Below are positions 9,211 through 17,844 of a DNA stretch of 64,000 bases, in pieces; the stretch's first letter is position 1; the number at the start of each line of letters is the position of its first letter. The DNA comes from Cytophagales bacterium. Lineage in GTDB: Bacteria > Bacteroidota > Bacteroidia > Cytophagales > Cyclobacteriaceae. Made by a program: the position numbers and the translations under genes. Location: assembly GCA_022360015.1 (NCBI GenBank), contig JAKSDQ010000126.1, positions 62,001-126,000 on the forward strand. Direction: 5' to 3'. Below the pieces are notes generated by a model. The model was not told the DNA's origin. It saw only the letters and a program-made list of their open reading frames with translations, and searched no databases.

Positions 9211-9819
9211 TTAATCCAATCTTTCAACCTTTATGTTCCTCCAATAGACTTTGATTCCTCCTCCGTCATGAATTTGCAGGGCAATGCTCCCTTCCGCCTT
9301 GCCTATTTTTTCATCGGTCAGGGAAACCATTTCAGTGCCGTTTAACCAGGTGGTGATTTTATCGTCCACCACCCTGATCTTCATTTTATTCCACTTGCCA
9401 TATTTGAGGGCCTTATCCTTTTCCGGATCAGGTTTGATCAGCCAACCCCTGCCATAGGATTCGTAAATACCTCCGGTATTTTTACCTGGTGGGGCCACCT
9501 CGGCCTGCCAACCGGTAACCTTGGTACCTTCGATGGATGACCTGATAAATACACCGCTATTGCCATCTTTTTCTTGTTTAAACTCTACAGTCAGCTCAAA
9601 GTTTTTGAATGACGCTTTGGTTCCAAGATATCCATAACCTGCGTCAGGGCCGCTTTCTGAGACCAGCAGTCCCTTTCTGACATACCATTTTTCCGTTCCA
9701 TATATTTCCCAGCCTGTCAGGTCTTTGCCATTGAACAGGTCTGTGGTTTGTGCAAATGATCCTGCAATGGTAAAAAGCCCTGCCAAAACCATTGCCAATA
9801 ATTTTAATTTACCGGTCAT
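9211..9819 (-). CDS. DUF1080 (3-keto-disaccharide hydrolase domain) secreted protein
   Basis: 202 residues with a signal peptide cleaved near residue 24. The domain opens with L-F-N-G-K-D-L-T-G-W and carries G-N-S-G-V-F-I-R-S in the middle and a closing Y-W-R-N-I-K-V, all hallmarks of DUF1080, a concanavalin-like jellyroll. Family members hydrolyse 3-keto-glycosides made by Gfo/Idh/MocA oxidoreductases. It is the last gene of the run 11953-9211, 3 bp after another DUF1080 gene. The substrate cannot be read from the sequence. Confidence 0.9.
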   Translation of the reverse strand: MTGKLKLLAMVLAGLFTIAGSFAQTTDLFNGKDLTGWEIYGTEKWYVRKGLLVSESGPDAGYGYLGTKASFKNFELTVEFKQEKDGNSGVFIRSSIEGTKVTGWQAEVAPPGKNTGGIYESYGRGWLIKPDPEKDKALKYGKWNKMKIRVVDDKITTWLNGTEMVSLTDEKIGKAEGSIALQIHDGGGIKVYWRNIKVERLD

Positions 9820-9822
9820 CGA

Positions 9823-10587
9823 CTAAAGGGGTTTGATTTTTATATTTTTATACCATATAAAACTTCCATGGTCCTGAATACCTATTAATCCCGTGCGGGC
9901 AAGCCCATAATCCGGATAATCGTCCCACTTTCCATCATTCCTCCTGGCATGCCAGTCTTCACTCCAGGGTACAAACTCAACTATTTTTTCCCCATTCAGC
10001 CAATGTTCCACCTTTTCAGGCGTAAAAAGGATGCGCGTGGTATTCCATTCTCCTGCGGGTTTAACAATTTTCTTTTCAGGGTCGGCCGGGTGCATGGCAT
10101 AGTTCGCGCCCACCATTTGCCAGTCTTTGAGGGGCTGGGTAAAGCCGATATCATCTAAAACCTGGTACTCCGGGGCCGTTTCATAAGGAGCTTTGTATTT
10201 CTCCCCCTCCTGCACATGGTAAAAAATGCCGCTATTGCCGCCTTCGCCAATCTTCCATTCCAGCCTTAACTCGAAGTTATCAAACTCCCTGGCACCATAC
10301 ACAATATCTCCACCTATATCGCCCCCTGTGCCCAAAGACTTCAGGGCGCCATCTTCTATGATCCAGTTTTCAGGCAACGTCTTCTGGTTGAAACCCCTCC
10401 AACCTTCAGTGGAAGTTCCGTCAAAAAGAGTTATCCACTCATCGTTGACAGGACTTGCAGGCTCTTCTTGCGTTCCGGCAATGGCATTTTCCTGCTGTGC
10501 CTGCTGTTTTCCACCGCAATTGGCGACCAGTACAGACAAAATGCCCCAGGCCAGTATTTGTAAGGAATTGATAATTTTTCTTTTCAT
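9823..10587 (-). CDS. DUF1080 (3-keto-disaccharide hydrolase domain) lipoprotein
   Basis: 254 residues. The N-terminus ends in A-N-C-G-G, a lipobox-type site, followed by a low-complexity linker. The DUF1080 domain runs from about residue 50 (W-I-T-L-F-D-G-T, then G-W-R-G-F) to the end, with G-N-S-G-I-F-Y-H and Y-K-N-I-K-I near the C-terminus. It lies between the oxidoreductase (13 bp away) and the second DUF1080 gene. The two paralogues differ in size and anchoring, so they may act on different linkages or one may bind while the other cuts. Confidence 0.9.
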   Translation of the reverse strand: MKRKIINSLQILAWGILSVLVANCGGKQQAQQENAIAGTQEEPASPVNDEWITLFDGTSTEGWRGFNQKTLPENWIIEDGALKSLGTGGDIGGDIVYGAREFDNFELRLEWKIGEGGNSGIFYHVQEGEKYKAPYETAPEYQVLDDIGFTQPLKDWQMVGANYAMHPADPEKKIVKPAGEWNTTRILFTPEKVEHWLNGEKIVEFVPWSEDWHARRNDGKWDDYPDYGLARTGLIGIQDHGSFIWYKNIKIKPL

Positions 10588-10600
10588 AATATTTGGTGCG

Positions 10601-11953
10601 TTATTTTACTACTTTCATGTTTTGAGGATCCCAGTTAATAAAGCTGTTTTGACGATAACTATCATTGCACAGCAAAGCCGGGGCAGCCGCTCTGAAACCA
10701 AATTCAGGATCTTCAACCACCTTGCCACCGGTTCGGATGGCCCTGAAAAAATTACCAAAGTGATCATAATGGGCCCCTTTATAATCGGTTTCGGCTTTAT
10801 ACACGATTTCTTCGGGTGGAAGCATTTGTTTTCTATCCGCGTAGCCTGTTTCGCTTTCAGCGGCTTTAGCCTTGGCGAAAGGGTCATCAGAAGATATGCT
10901 TTTATTTCTGTGAAGCACTACCTCACGCCATTTTATATCCATGGATCCTTCACTGCCCACCAGTTTGAGATAGGTAGAACCACTGGTGCCATCCACAAAA
11001 TTACATCGCAGCGAAAGGTTGAATCCCGGATGGGCATCGGATTGCGGGTATTGGAAGATGCCAAGCAATACATCAGGCACTTCCCGGCCGTCTTTCCAGT
11101 AACGAAGCCCCCCCATGGCACTTACCTGATTGGGGCCCAGGGAATCGGTGACGAAATGCAGGCTGGAAAAGAGATGCACAAACAAGTCACCAGACATCCC
11201 TGTTCCATAATCGGTATAATTTCTCCATCTGAAAAATCTCATGGCATCAAATGGACGTTTAGTAGTATTGGAAATATACTTTTTCCAATTAACCGTCTTC
11301 TCCGAAGCGTCTTCGGGAATGTGATACTGCCAAGCTCCGGTAGGAGAATGTCTGGCCCAGAAGCCTTCGGCATAATTAAGGTCACCGATGGCCCCCCCGG
11401 CTAACAGGGCTTTAGCTTTTTCATTACCCAGCGACGAGAGACCCTGGCTACCGACCTGATACACTTTTCCTGATTTTCGCCATGCCTGTATCAGTTCCAA
11501 ACCCTCATCCACGGAATGTACCATGGGTTTTTCACAGTATACATGTTTGCCAGCATTCAGCGCATCAATAGAAATCTGCTTATGCCAATGATCGGGCGTG
11601 GCAATGATGACCGCATCAATATCTTTTCTTTTTAAAATCTCTTTGTAATCATCGGTGGTAAAAAGGTCCTGTCCCCACTTTTGCTTCGCTTGCCCAAGCC
11701 TTCCTTTATACAGGTCACAAACAGCCACTAATTTGATACCTTCATGTCTTAACGCTGTATTGGTATCCTCCCCTCCCATGCCACCGGCACCAATTAAGGC
11801 TAAATTAAGCACTTCAGAGGTGTTGGTCACTTTGCCCCTTTTAAGGTAGCTGATGGTGGACTTTCCGGCAGCAAAGGAGCTGCCTACTGTAGAAGCAACG
11901 GCTGTAGAAATGCCAAGCTTTCTGATAAATTGTCTTCTGTTCGTACTTTTCAC
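10601..11953 (-). CDS. Gfo/Idh/MocA oxidoreductase with Tat-type leader
   Basis: 450 residues. The leader has N-R-R-Q-F-I-R-K-L-G, a twin-arginine motif, so the enzyme is probably exported folded with its nucleotide bound. The Rossmann domain follows with G-A-G-G-M-G-G near residue 57, and the C-E-K-P-M motif typical of the family lies about 90 residues on. Such enzymes oxidise a sugar hydroxyl, often C3, with bound NAD(H). With the two DUF1080 genes downstream the unit fits the oxidise-then-cleave route for glycosides. It starts 92 bp after the regulator gene at 12046-14343. Confidence 0.9.
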   Translation of the reverse strand: MKSTNRRQFIRKLGISTAVASTVGSSFAAGKSTISYLKRGKVTNTSEVLNLALIGAGGMGGEDTNTALRHEGIKLVAVCDLYKGRLGQAKQKWGQDLFTTDDYKEILKRKDIDAVIIATPDHWHKQISIDALNAGKHVYCEKPMVHSVDEGLELIQAWRKSGKVYQVGSQGLSSLGNEKAKALLAGGAIGDLNYAEGFWARHSPTGAWQYHIPEDASEKTVNWKKYISNTTKRPFDAMRFFRWRNYTDYGTGMSGDLFVHLFSSLHFVTDSLGPNQVSAMGGLRYWKDGREVPDVLLGIFQYPQSDAHPGFNLSLRCNFVDGTSGSTYLKLVGSEGSMDIKWREVVLHRNKSISSDDPFAKAKAAESETGYADRKQMLPPEEIVYKAETDYKGAHYDHFGNFFRAIRTGGKVVEDPEFGFRAAAPALLCNDSYRQNSFINWDPQNMKVVK

Positions 11954-12045
11954 GATTTCCTGGAAATTAAAGATTATGAAGGGGTAATATCAGGGTGAGG
12001 GGTGCAACAAGTAGGGTAACAACAGGGGTATTAAGATATTTTTTT

Positions 12046-14343
12046 TCACAAATGTCGCAGTTGAGCGGATCCTGAAATATATTCGGTGAAATTTTTGGAG
12101 AAGGATTCATTGTAAAAATTAAAATAGGTCTTCCGGTAAGATTCGAAAGTGTGCCTCGCGAGGGCATGTTTTCCTTCTTTTAAATAGACATTGAGTTGAT
12201 AATTCAGGGCCTGCTCATTTAAAGGATCCAGGGTAGTGACCGCCTTTGTTAACCGCAACATCAGCTTTTGATTGCTCAGGCACTCATCACTGTAAAAACA
12301 CGGCGTCAATATTTCCAGAATTTCGTTACTGATTTCGCCTTTAAACAGGTCGAGCCACTCATAGTCCAGTTTGGGAAGCAAGGAACCGTTACCCACCATT
12401 TTCAGCAACTCAACCAGACGAGGTTCCTCCAAAGTATGAGGGGGCAACTGATTTTTGAAAGCCTGGTAAGAGGCAAGGTCACAAGAAGCGGCTGATTCGA
12501 ACCGGATTTTCCATAGCTTATCTTCATAAACCAGGGTGACACCTGTGTCTTTTGCCAGAATCTCCCTTAGCCGTACCATCTGGGTACTTCGATTGTTTTT
12601 GGCACTTTCTGCGGAATAACCTGCCCATAGAATATCAGTCATCTCCCTCGTTTCAATACCTCCTTTTCTGACAGTGTAAATCAAAATAAGTAAAAACAGC
12701 TCTTTCCGCTGGGGGGAAAGCTGATTGGTAAGATCTACATCACGCTGATTTTTTAGTTGAAAATGATCAAATACCCTGATAAAATACGAAGGATCGCCTG
12801 ATTTTTGTAAAACGGGCATTTTTGAATTGACTGCCTGTCCGGAAGCCTTAGCCTTTTTACGGTTTAGCTTCCACCATACCAATAGCAAAGGAAAAATGAA
12901 TATGGCCATAGCGAATAGCCAATAATTATTGGTACTTTCAGCCTGTACATCCCCTCCCTCTTCGAAAACCAATCGGATTTCATCGTCACTCAGCGCCCTG
13001 GTCCATATTTTAAGGTTATCCATTCTCCCGACAAAAAATTCGTCCCAAAGATTGGTCCCGATAATCAGGGATTGCGAAGTGGGCCTGATACCTGACGCCG
13101 GAAGTGTGTTGGTACGTTGACCATTTACATAAAAATAAACAAACTGGTTGGTATCGTAAACAAACGAAATATGTGACCAGCTATCTTTTGGTATGGAATC
13201 GGATTCATTGATATGGTCCCGGATATCAGGTGTTGTAAATACAAGGTTACCGTTGAGAATTTTCGCTGAAAATGACTCCCCCACTCCTACAATGCTTTTA
13301 TTATAAGAAAGTTCATAGGGGTATACCCAAACTGAAATGGTAACTTCGCTTTCTATATTGCCCAGTACGCTTCCAAAATCGATGTACTTTTCCTTTCCGG
13401 AGAATTCCCCGACCCAACCCCGCTCCGGGTCTTTAACATATGTGATGTTCGCATACCTGTAGGGCAGGGACTGCTCAGTGCTATTATCCGGATTTTGTTC
13501 GAAATTCAAATTCAGTCTCAATGCATCATCAAGCCTTCTTTTATGAGCCCTGAAAACTTTGATAGATGAGGCATTCTGCTCATTAAAATTAATCACATCG
13601 GGTGAAAACATGTAACCACGCTTGTAAGGCCTCACCCTGGTTACCTGGGTATGGATTTTTCCACTGCTTGTGAGTTGCGTGGTATCCCAGGATACCTGCG
13701 AAAGTTTTACGCCATCTTCAATGACTATGGCATTATAATAAACCTGGCTGTTAATGGAATCAATGATGGGTTTAACCGTTTCAGGGCGATGTGAAACAAA
13801 AATGTTCGGCAGGTTGCCGGTATTGTGGTACAGGTTTCGTAACTGATCTTTTAAATCCCGGACAGAAAGCCCGGGATCATCTTTAAACATTGTCAGATTG
13901 TTAGTACAGTGTCTATCACCACTTACAGGTTCTTTCAGATATTTGCTGGCGTTAAGAAAATTACCATCATAACTAAATATATAGAGTCGCCCTTTATGAA
14001 ACTCAGGCCCAAATACCCGATCATCGGGTGGTCCTTCATAGATATAATTGCTCAATCTGCTGAGGTTATCCGGGTCAACACTGTTAAATATCAGAATCAA
14101 CGGGTCGCTTTTGGAATCCAGAAAATGCCCAATCCAATCAATTTCTTTAGCGGAAAGCCTTGATTTATTTAAAAAAAGTACCCTGTATCCTGTAAGAAGC
14201 TTTTGCCTGATACTTCCTGGGGTTGAATCAGCCAGGAAACACTTTTCATCCAGATACTGCTGGCCGTAAGAATTCCATACGCAAAAGGTTAGTATCGCGG
14301 CCAGGGTAGTTTTCAACAAAGTGCTAATTCTGATCACCAACAT
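12046..14343 (-). CDS. membrane-spanning regulator: secreted sensor, LamG, TM helix, SARP-like output
   Basis: 765 residues. A signal peptide (1-28) is followed by about 270 residues of unassigned extracytoplasmic sequence. A LamG/concanavalin jellyroll at roughly 300-460 has V-T-I-S-V-W-V-Y-P, F-Y-V-N-G-Q-R and a closing M-D-N-L-K-I-W. A single hydrophobic helix at about 475-495 ends in basic residues. The cytoplasmic part has a winged helix starting L-S-P-Q-R-K-E-L-F and a helical C-terminus like the BTAD region of SARP activators. It thus looks like a one-component regulator that binds glycan outside and DNA inside. It lies just upstream of the keto-glycoside genes, its likely targets. Confidence 0.75.
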   Translation of the reverse strand: MLVIRISTLLKTTLAAILTFCVWNSYGQQYLDEKCFLADSTPGSIRQKLLTGYRVLFLNKSRLSAKEIDWIGHFLDSKSDPLILIFNSVDPDNLSRLSNYIYEGPPDDRVFGPEFHKGRLYIFSYDGNFLNASKYLKEPVSGDRHCTNNLTMFKDDPGLSVRDLKDQLRNLYHNTGNLPNIFVSHRPETVKPIIDSINSQVYYNAIVIEDGVKLSQVSWDTTQLTSSGKIHTQVTRVRPYKRGYMFSPDVINFNEQNASSIKVFRAHKRRLDDALRLNLNFEQNPDNSTEQSLPYRYANITYVKDPERGWVGEFSGKEKYIDFGSVLGNIESEVTISVWVYPYELSYNKSIVGVGESFSAKILNGNLVFTTPDIRDHINESDSIPKDSWSHISFVYDTNQFVYFYVNGQRTNTLPASGIRPTSQSLIIGTNLWDEFFVGRMDNLKIWTRALSDDEIRLVFEEGGDVQAESTNNYWLFAMAIFIFPLLLVWWKLNRKKAKASGQAVNSKMPVLQKSGDPSYFIRVFDHFQLKNQRDVDLTNQLSPQRKELFLLILIYTVRKGGIETREMTDILWAGYSAESAKNNRSTQMVRLREILAKDTGVTLVYEDKLWKIRFESAASCDLASYQAFKNQLPPHTLEEPRLVELLKMVGNGSLLPKLDYEWLDLFKGEISNEILEILTPCFYSDECLSNQKLMLRLTKAVTTLDPLNEQALNYQLNVYLKEGKHALARHTFESYRKTYFNFYNESFSKNFTEYISGSAQLRHL

Positions 14344-14454
14344 TATGCTTAACCAAGTTACCTTTTTAAAGATACCGATTTGTCTTTGAAAATACAGTAA
14401 CTTGCTTACTTATCTATGCTACTATACGACTTAATTCTTAACCTGGTATCGTCT

Positions 14455-14490
14455 GTGGGTGTTGCACAACGTTTTCGACAAAATTCTTTT
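14455..14490. repeat. solo outer arm of the dispersed palindromic element
   Basis: The string GTGGGTGTTGCACAAC followed by GTTTTCGACAAAATTC is the sequence that precedes the stem in copies C, D and E, but here no stem follows. It lies just beyond the stop of the DUF4097-like gene. Confidence 0.65.
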
Positions 14491-14493
14491 ATT

Positions 14494-15318
14494 TTATTTC
14501 TTCCTTATAATTACATCTCCGCGATAGGTGTTAAACAGGTATTCTGCCCCCCCTGCACCTAAGTTACCAGTCAGCCATCCGCCCACCTGAATTTTTGTTC
14601 CTTTCGACGTTCCCGACTCAACAAGGGCCGACTGTGGCTTCATATCCATGTCGAAGTCTGTATAGATTTCTCCCTTCGTGGTTTTAATTTTGGCAAAGGC
14701 ATTCACATTAGCCGGAAAGGTGATGTCTATATCGCCATGATAGGTACTGAAAGCCATGGGCGTATCGCTCGATACGCTTTGAAAGGTAACTTTGATCTCT
14801 CCATGGTGGGTGTTTGCCGTTACTGAACCTCCTATTCTGTTAAGCACAATGTCATCATGGTGGGCCTGCACCTCAATTTCACCAATTACATCATTTACTT
14901 CAACATATCCGTCATGGTGTGCGCTCAGGGAAAGTGAAAAACGATTGGGAACCTTTATCTCAAAATTACTTTCCTTGTTATCCACGTCCTGTATCCTTAC
15001 GAAGTTATCCCTTTCCGTAATGTTAAATTCGGCCGCTGTATTAGGAATCCGTCTCAGTCCATCACGGGATTTCCTGTTTTTTTCATCTTCCTCCTTATCC
15101 TCATCTATGTTATGTATAACTGTAACCACCACTTCATTTCCGTTGTATCCATCGATCTTAATCGATCCGCGATGCAGACCAACTTTCAGCTTACCAGGCT
15201 TTCCCGGATTACTTAATGGAATTTTAAACTCCTGTTTATCAATATTTTGTGATATTATATTTAAATGAGCACTTCCTGTTAGGAGTACAGATAGGATTGT
15301 TATATATATGCGCTTCAT
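14494..15318 (-). CDS. secreted DUF4097-like beta-repeat protein
   Basis: 274 residues with a signal peptide (1-24). The body is a repetitive beta structure in which short rungs carry A-H-H-D-G, A-H-H-D-D and T-H-H-G-E, then T-Y-H-G-D and T-K-G-E-I-Y-T-D-F-D. This resembles DUF4097/DUF2807 secreted proteins, which often follow anti-sigma factors. It is the last gene of the sigma operon, 22 bp after a paralogue. The repeated His-His pairs are aligned from rung to rung and could bind metal, but that is inference. Confidence 0.75.
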   Translation of the reverse strand: MKRIYITILSVLLTGSAHLNIISQNIDKQEFKIPLSNPGKPGKLKVGLHRGSIKIDGYNGNEVVVTVIHNIDEDKEEDEKNRKSRDGLRRIPNTAAEFNITERDNFVRIQDVDNKESNFEIKVPNRFSLSLSAHHDGYVEVNDVIGEIEVQAHHDDIVLNRIGGSVTANTHHGEIKVTFQSVSSDTPMAFSTYHGDIDITFPANVNAFAKIKTTKGEIYTDFDMDMKPQSALVESGTSKGTKIQVGGWLTGNLGAGGAEYLFNTYRGDVIIRKK

Positions 15319-15340
15319 GATTTACTTTTCGCTTAAAATG

Positions 15341-16204
15341 TTATTGCTTCGCTTTTAGAAGATAAATATCGCCATGCCAGGTCTTGAACTTCTGTTCAGG
15401 TCCACCGCCGCCAATTTGAATGGCAGTTCTGGCATTAACAACATATTTGGTACCTTTTTCAACATCATTTTTGACAAGGGCCACCGGTTGTGGGGTCCAG
15501 TCAAAATCCGTAAAAAATTCTCCATGGTGGCTCTTTAAATACACGTTAGCTGCTAGTGACGGCCGGAATTCAATGGTAATATCGCCATGATGTGTGGCAT
15601 AAGAGCAGGCATCCGAGGGGTTTTGAACAAACGATGCCTTGATATCACCATGATGGGTTTGCAGTTCTGCCTTCCCACCTAAATTCTCAGCCAACAGATC
15701 ATTATGGTGGTTTTTTGCCATCAGGTTGCCATCAATATCTTTGATTTTTAATGGTTTTCTGTGCGTGGAAACCTGGAGATCCAATTGCTTCGGGAGTTGG
15801 AGCTCGATTTCGAACTCGTATTTGACTTTGACATGTTTACGATCATTGTTGCGATTACAGCAGGAATTATAATGACCAAAACCATTTTCGTCGATCTCAA
15901 AATTGATATCAGGATGTTTCATGAAAAAATACATCTTATCATCCACGGTGATGGAGTCAAAGGTTATGGAACCTTTTGCTTCCTCAAGCCGGTCATTGGA
16001 AATCGATTCCAGGCTACGCTTGATTTTGAGTGAAGCCACCTTGCCTTCCACACCTTTTACACTAACAGGACCATTCATGTTGTGCAGGTGTAAAGATTGC
16101 AAGGTGGATGTATTGACGGTAAATACCTGTTCGTCAATGGCCTTTTGCCCATTTGCATGGAGGGCAAAGCAGGTCAAAATTAATAATAGGAGTGGTGATT
16201 TCAT
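15341..16204 (-). CDS. secreted DUF4097-like beta-repeat protein, paralogue
   Basis: 287 residues, signal peptide 1-19. It shares the layout of the downstream gene: rungs with N-H-H-N-D, T-H-H-G-D, T-H-H-G-D and S-H-H-G-E, then F-F-T-D-F-D. A Cys pair (N-S-C-C-N-R) near residue 115 sits in a loop the neighbour lacks. Tandem duplication of an ancestral gene is likely. It begins 12 bp after the anti-sigma-like gene, so it is cotranscribed and probably a member of that sigma factor's regulon. Confidence 0.75.
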   Translation of the reverse strand: MKSPLLLLILTCFALHANGQKAIDEQVFTVNTSTLQSLHLHNMNGPVSVKGVEGKVASLKIKRSLESISNDRLEEAKGSITFDSITVDDKMYFFMKHPDINFEIDENGFGHYNSCCNRNNDRKHVKVKYEFEIELQLPKQLDLQVSTHRKPLKIKDIDGNLMAKNHHNDLLAENLGGKAELQTHHGDIKASFVQNPSDACSYATHHGDITIEFRPSLAANVYLKSHHGEFFTDFDWTPQPVALVKNDVEKGTKYVVNARTAIQIGGGGPEQKFKTWHGDIYLLKAKQ

Positions 16205-16216
16205 TTACTTTGAGTT

Positions 16217-16990
16217 TTATATTTGACTTAGGGTTTCTTTTAAATGCATTTTTACTTCCAGATCCAACTGATCTGATTCGAGTAATTTTCTGATTTCCTC
16301 ATCCGGTCTATTTTCCTGAAGTTTGATGATGACCTCTGCCAATGAAAGTTGAACAATGGCAGACTCCTGGTAGGTCAGGGCCTTAATGAGTAACATTCTT
16401 ACTTTGGGCTTATCAGAAAAATGAAGCATCGCCTCAATAGCGCTCAGCCGGACATTGACATTAGGGTCACCGAGGATGGTCATGTAAAGGGCTTCATATA
16501 CATATTCCTCCGGATCTGCCTCGGACTTGACAGTTTGCAGTACTTTCAGCTTTTCCGATGCAGGTTTACCGGCTTCGAGGGAGGTAAAGAGCTCATTGGA
16601 GGCAGAGAGGCTATCGTTCTGGTTGCCCGATCCACCGCGATTAGAAACGAAGACCCCAGCCGCAAGACCAATGATAAATACAGCCGCCCATTTTAATATG
16701 GTAAACGAAATACCAAAAGTTCTGACTTTACCGGAGGGCTGTTCGTCATTAAATTTATCGAGCATGGTAAAAAACCTGGTTCTTGCACCATCCGGTACCG
16801 GCGGCACCTCCAATTGTCCTAGTTCCATCCATACCTGGTATGCCTCCCTCAACGGTTGTTTACATCCCGGATTCTGCAAAACCAACGCTTCCAGATCTTT
16901 TGTTTCAAAGTCGCCGGTCCCCAGGCGCTCATTTAGCTTATCCAGCGCTTCCACGCAATTTGTATCAATATGCTGATCTTTATCTTTCAT
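16217..16990 (-). CDS. anti-sigma factor candidate with C-terminal HEAT repeats
   Basis: 257 residues. The N-terminal half (about 1-90) is cytoplasmic and acidic. One transmembrane helix follows at about 95-115 (W-A-A-V-F-I-I-G-L-A-A-G-V-F-V). The extracytoplasmic part has HEAT-like helical pairs (N-V-N-V-R-L-S-A-I-E-A-M-L, then I-V-Q-L-S-L-A-E-V-I). The gene starts one base after the sigma factor stop. Position and topology point to an anti-sigma factor whose external HEAT region is the sensor. No classic zinc-binding anti-sigma motif was seen. Confidence 0.7.
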   Translation of the reverse strand: MKDKDQHIDTNCVEALDKLNERLGTGDFETKDLEALVLQNPGCKQPLREAYQVWMELGQLEVPPVPDGARTRFFTMLDKFNDEQPSGKVRTFGISFTILKWAAVFIIGLAAGVFVSNRGGSGNQNDSLSASNELFTSLEAGKPASEKLKVLQTVKSEADPEEYVYEALYMTILGDPNVNVRLSAIEAMLHFSDKPKVRMLLIKALTYQESAIVQLSLAEVIIKLQENRPDEEIRKLLESDQLDLEVKMHLKETLSQI

Positions 16991-16991
16991 A

Positions 16992-17546
16992 TCATTTCAA
17001 TTCTGCTCTCTTTATGATGTTTTGTAATGCCAATAATCCCCTCTTCACCCTTGCTTTTACCGCATTTTCGGAGACATTGGAGATCTTGGCAATTTCCTTG
17101 TACTTAAAGCCCCGGAACCTGCTGAGTACGATGGCTTCCCGCTGTTCCGGCACCAGTTTTTGCAGCGCTTTTTCAAGTAATAATTTGCGCTCTGCCAGTT
17201 GAATATGCTCTTCCTCGTTCATCCCATCGGTAAATGTTGTCTCTACACCGGTCAGGTCCTGCGCCTGTTTCATCGGATCGTTTTTCCTGTACCAATCTTT
17301 CAGTACATTTCTCGCAATGGCATACATCCAATAGATAAATTTTCCTTCATTTCTGAATGTATTTCGATATTTTAGCAACCTGTAAAAAACTGATTGTACC
17401 ATATCTTCACTTTGTGCCGGATGATTGGTCATTCTGTAAAAAAAACCAAAAAGTCCCTTATGATGGCGATCAAACAGCAATCCCATCTGGCGAAAATCGC
17501 CGCTTTGAACCTGTTCCATTAAATAATTATCTTCCGGATTTTCCAA
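16992..17546 (-). CDS. ECF-family RNA polymerase sigma factor
   Basis: 184 residues. Region 2 lies at about 20-85 (F-Y-R-M-T-N, then S-E-D-M-V-Q-S-V-F-Y-R-L-L) and region 4 at about 120-170 (L-V-P-E-Q-R-E-A-I-V-L-S-R-F, then Y-K-E-I-A-K-I-S and a recognition helix with A-V-K-A-R-V-K-R). It is the first gene of a four-gene unit with the anti-sigma candidate and two beta-repeat proteins. ECF operons commonly drive their own promoter. No consensus could be defined from one copy. Confidence 0.95.
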   Translation of the reverse strand: MENPEDNYLMEQVQSGDFRQMGLLFDRHHKGLFGFFYRMTNHPAQSEDMVQSVFYRLLKYRNTFRNEGKFIYWMYAIARNVLKDWYRKNDPMKQAQDLTGVETTFTDGMNEEEHIQLAERKLLLEKALQKLVPEQREAIVLSRFRGFKYKEIAKISNVSENAVKARVKRGLLALQNIIKRAELK

Positions 17547-17646
17547 TAGTTCTGACTATTCAACAGGGCAAACTTCAAGATTTTGAAATAGTTGCAGAAG
17601 ATCGTAAATTTTTCTGTAAATGTTTTTTCGATACAATGTAGTATGT

Positions 17647-17671
17647 AATTGACAGTTGACAATGGACAATG
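17647..17671. repeat. heptad tandem repeat (TTGACAA-like units)
   Basis: Three successive 7-base units TTGACAG, TTGACAA, TGGACAA. A related four-unit run lies in the opposite orientation at 61693-61727, and a single TGGACAA at about 17831. Confidence 0.5.
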
Positions 17672-17694
17672 CAGGCTGTGTAAAAATGAAACGC

Positions 17695-17730
17695 TAAAAA
17701 CTTTTCCCAAAATAATATTTTGAGAAAAGT
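17695..17730 (-). terminator. candidate intrinsic terminator of the PadR/permease unit
   Basis: On the minus strand ACTTTTC, one mismatch, CAAAAT, a 3-base loop, and the matching arm are followed by a T-run. It lies about 115 bp beyond the permease stop, before the sigma operon. The stem is AT-rich, so strength is uncertain. Confidence 0.5.
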
Positions 17731-17844
17731 CGATAAAGTGAGTATATGTTATTTGCTTTTTCCTTCAATTAACTAAAGCAGAATTTAATTGGGATAATTT
17801 TTGCAACATTGTTGTTTTTAAACAGCCTCAATGGACAATTCAAA

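Noticed and set aside
10226-11404. A 392-codon plus-strand open frame
   Set aside because: It lies antisense to the oxidoreductase and DUF1080 genes, which have clear motifs; its product has no recognisable domain and is a shadow frame.
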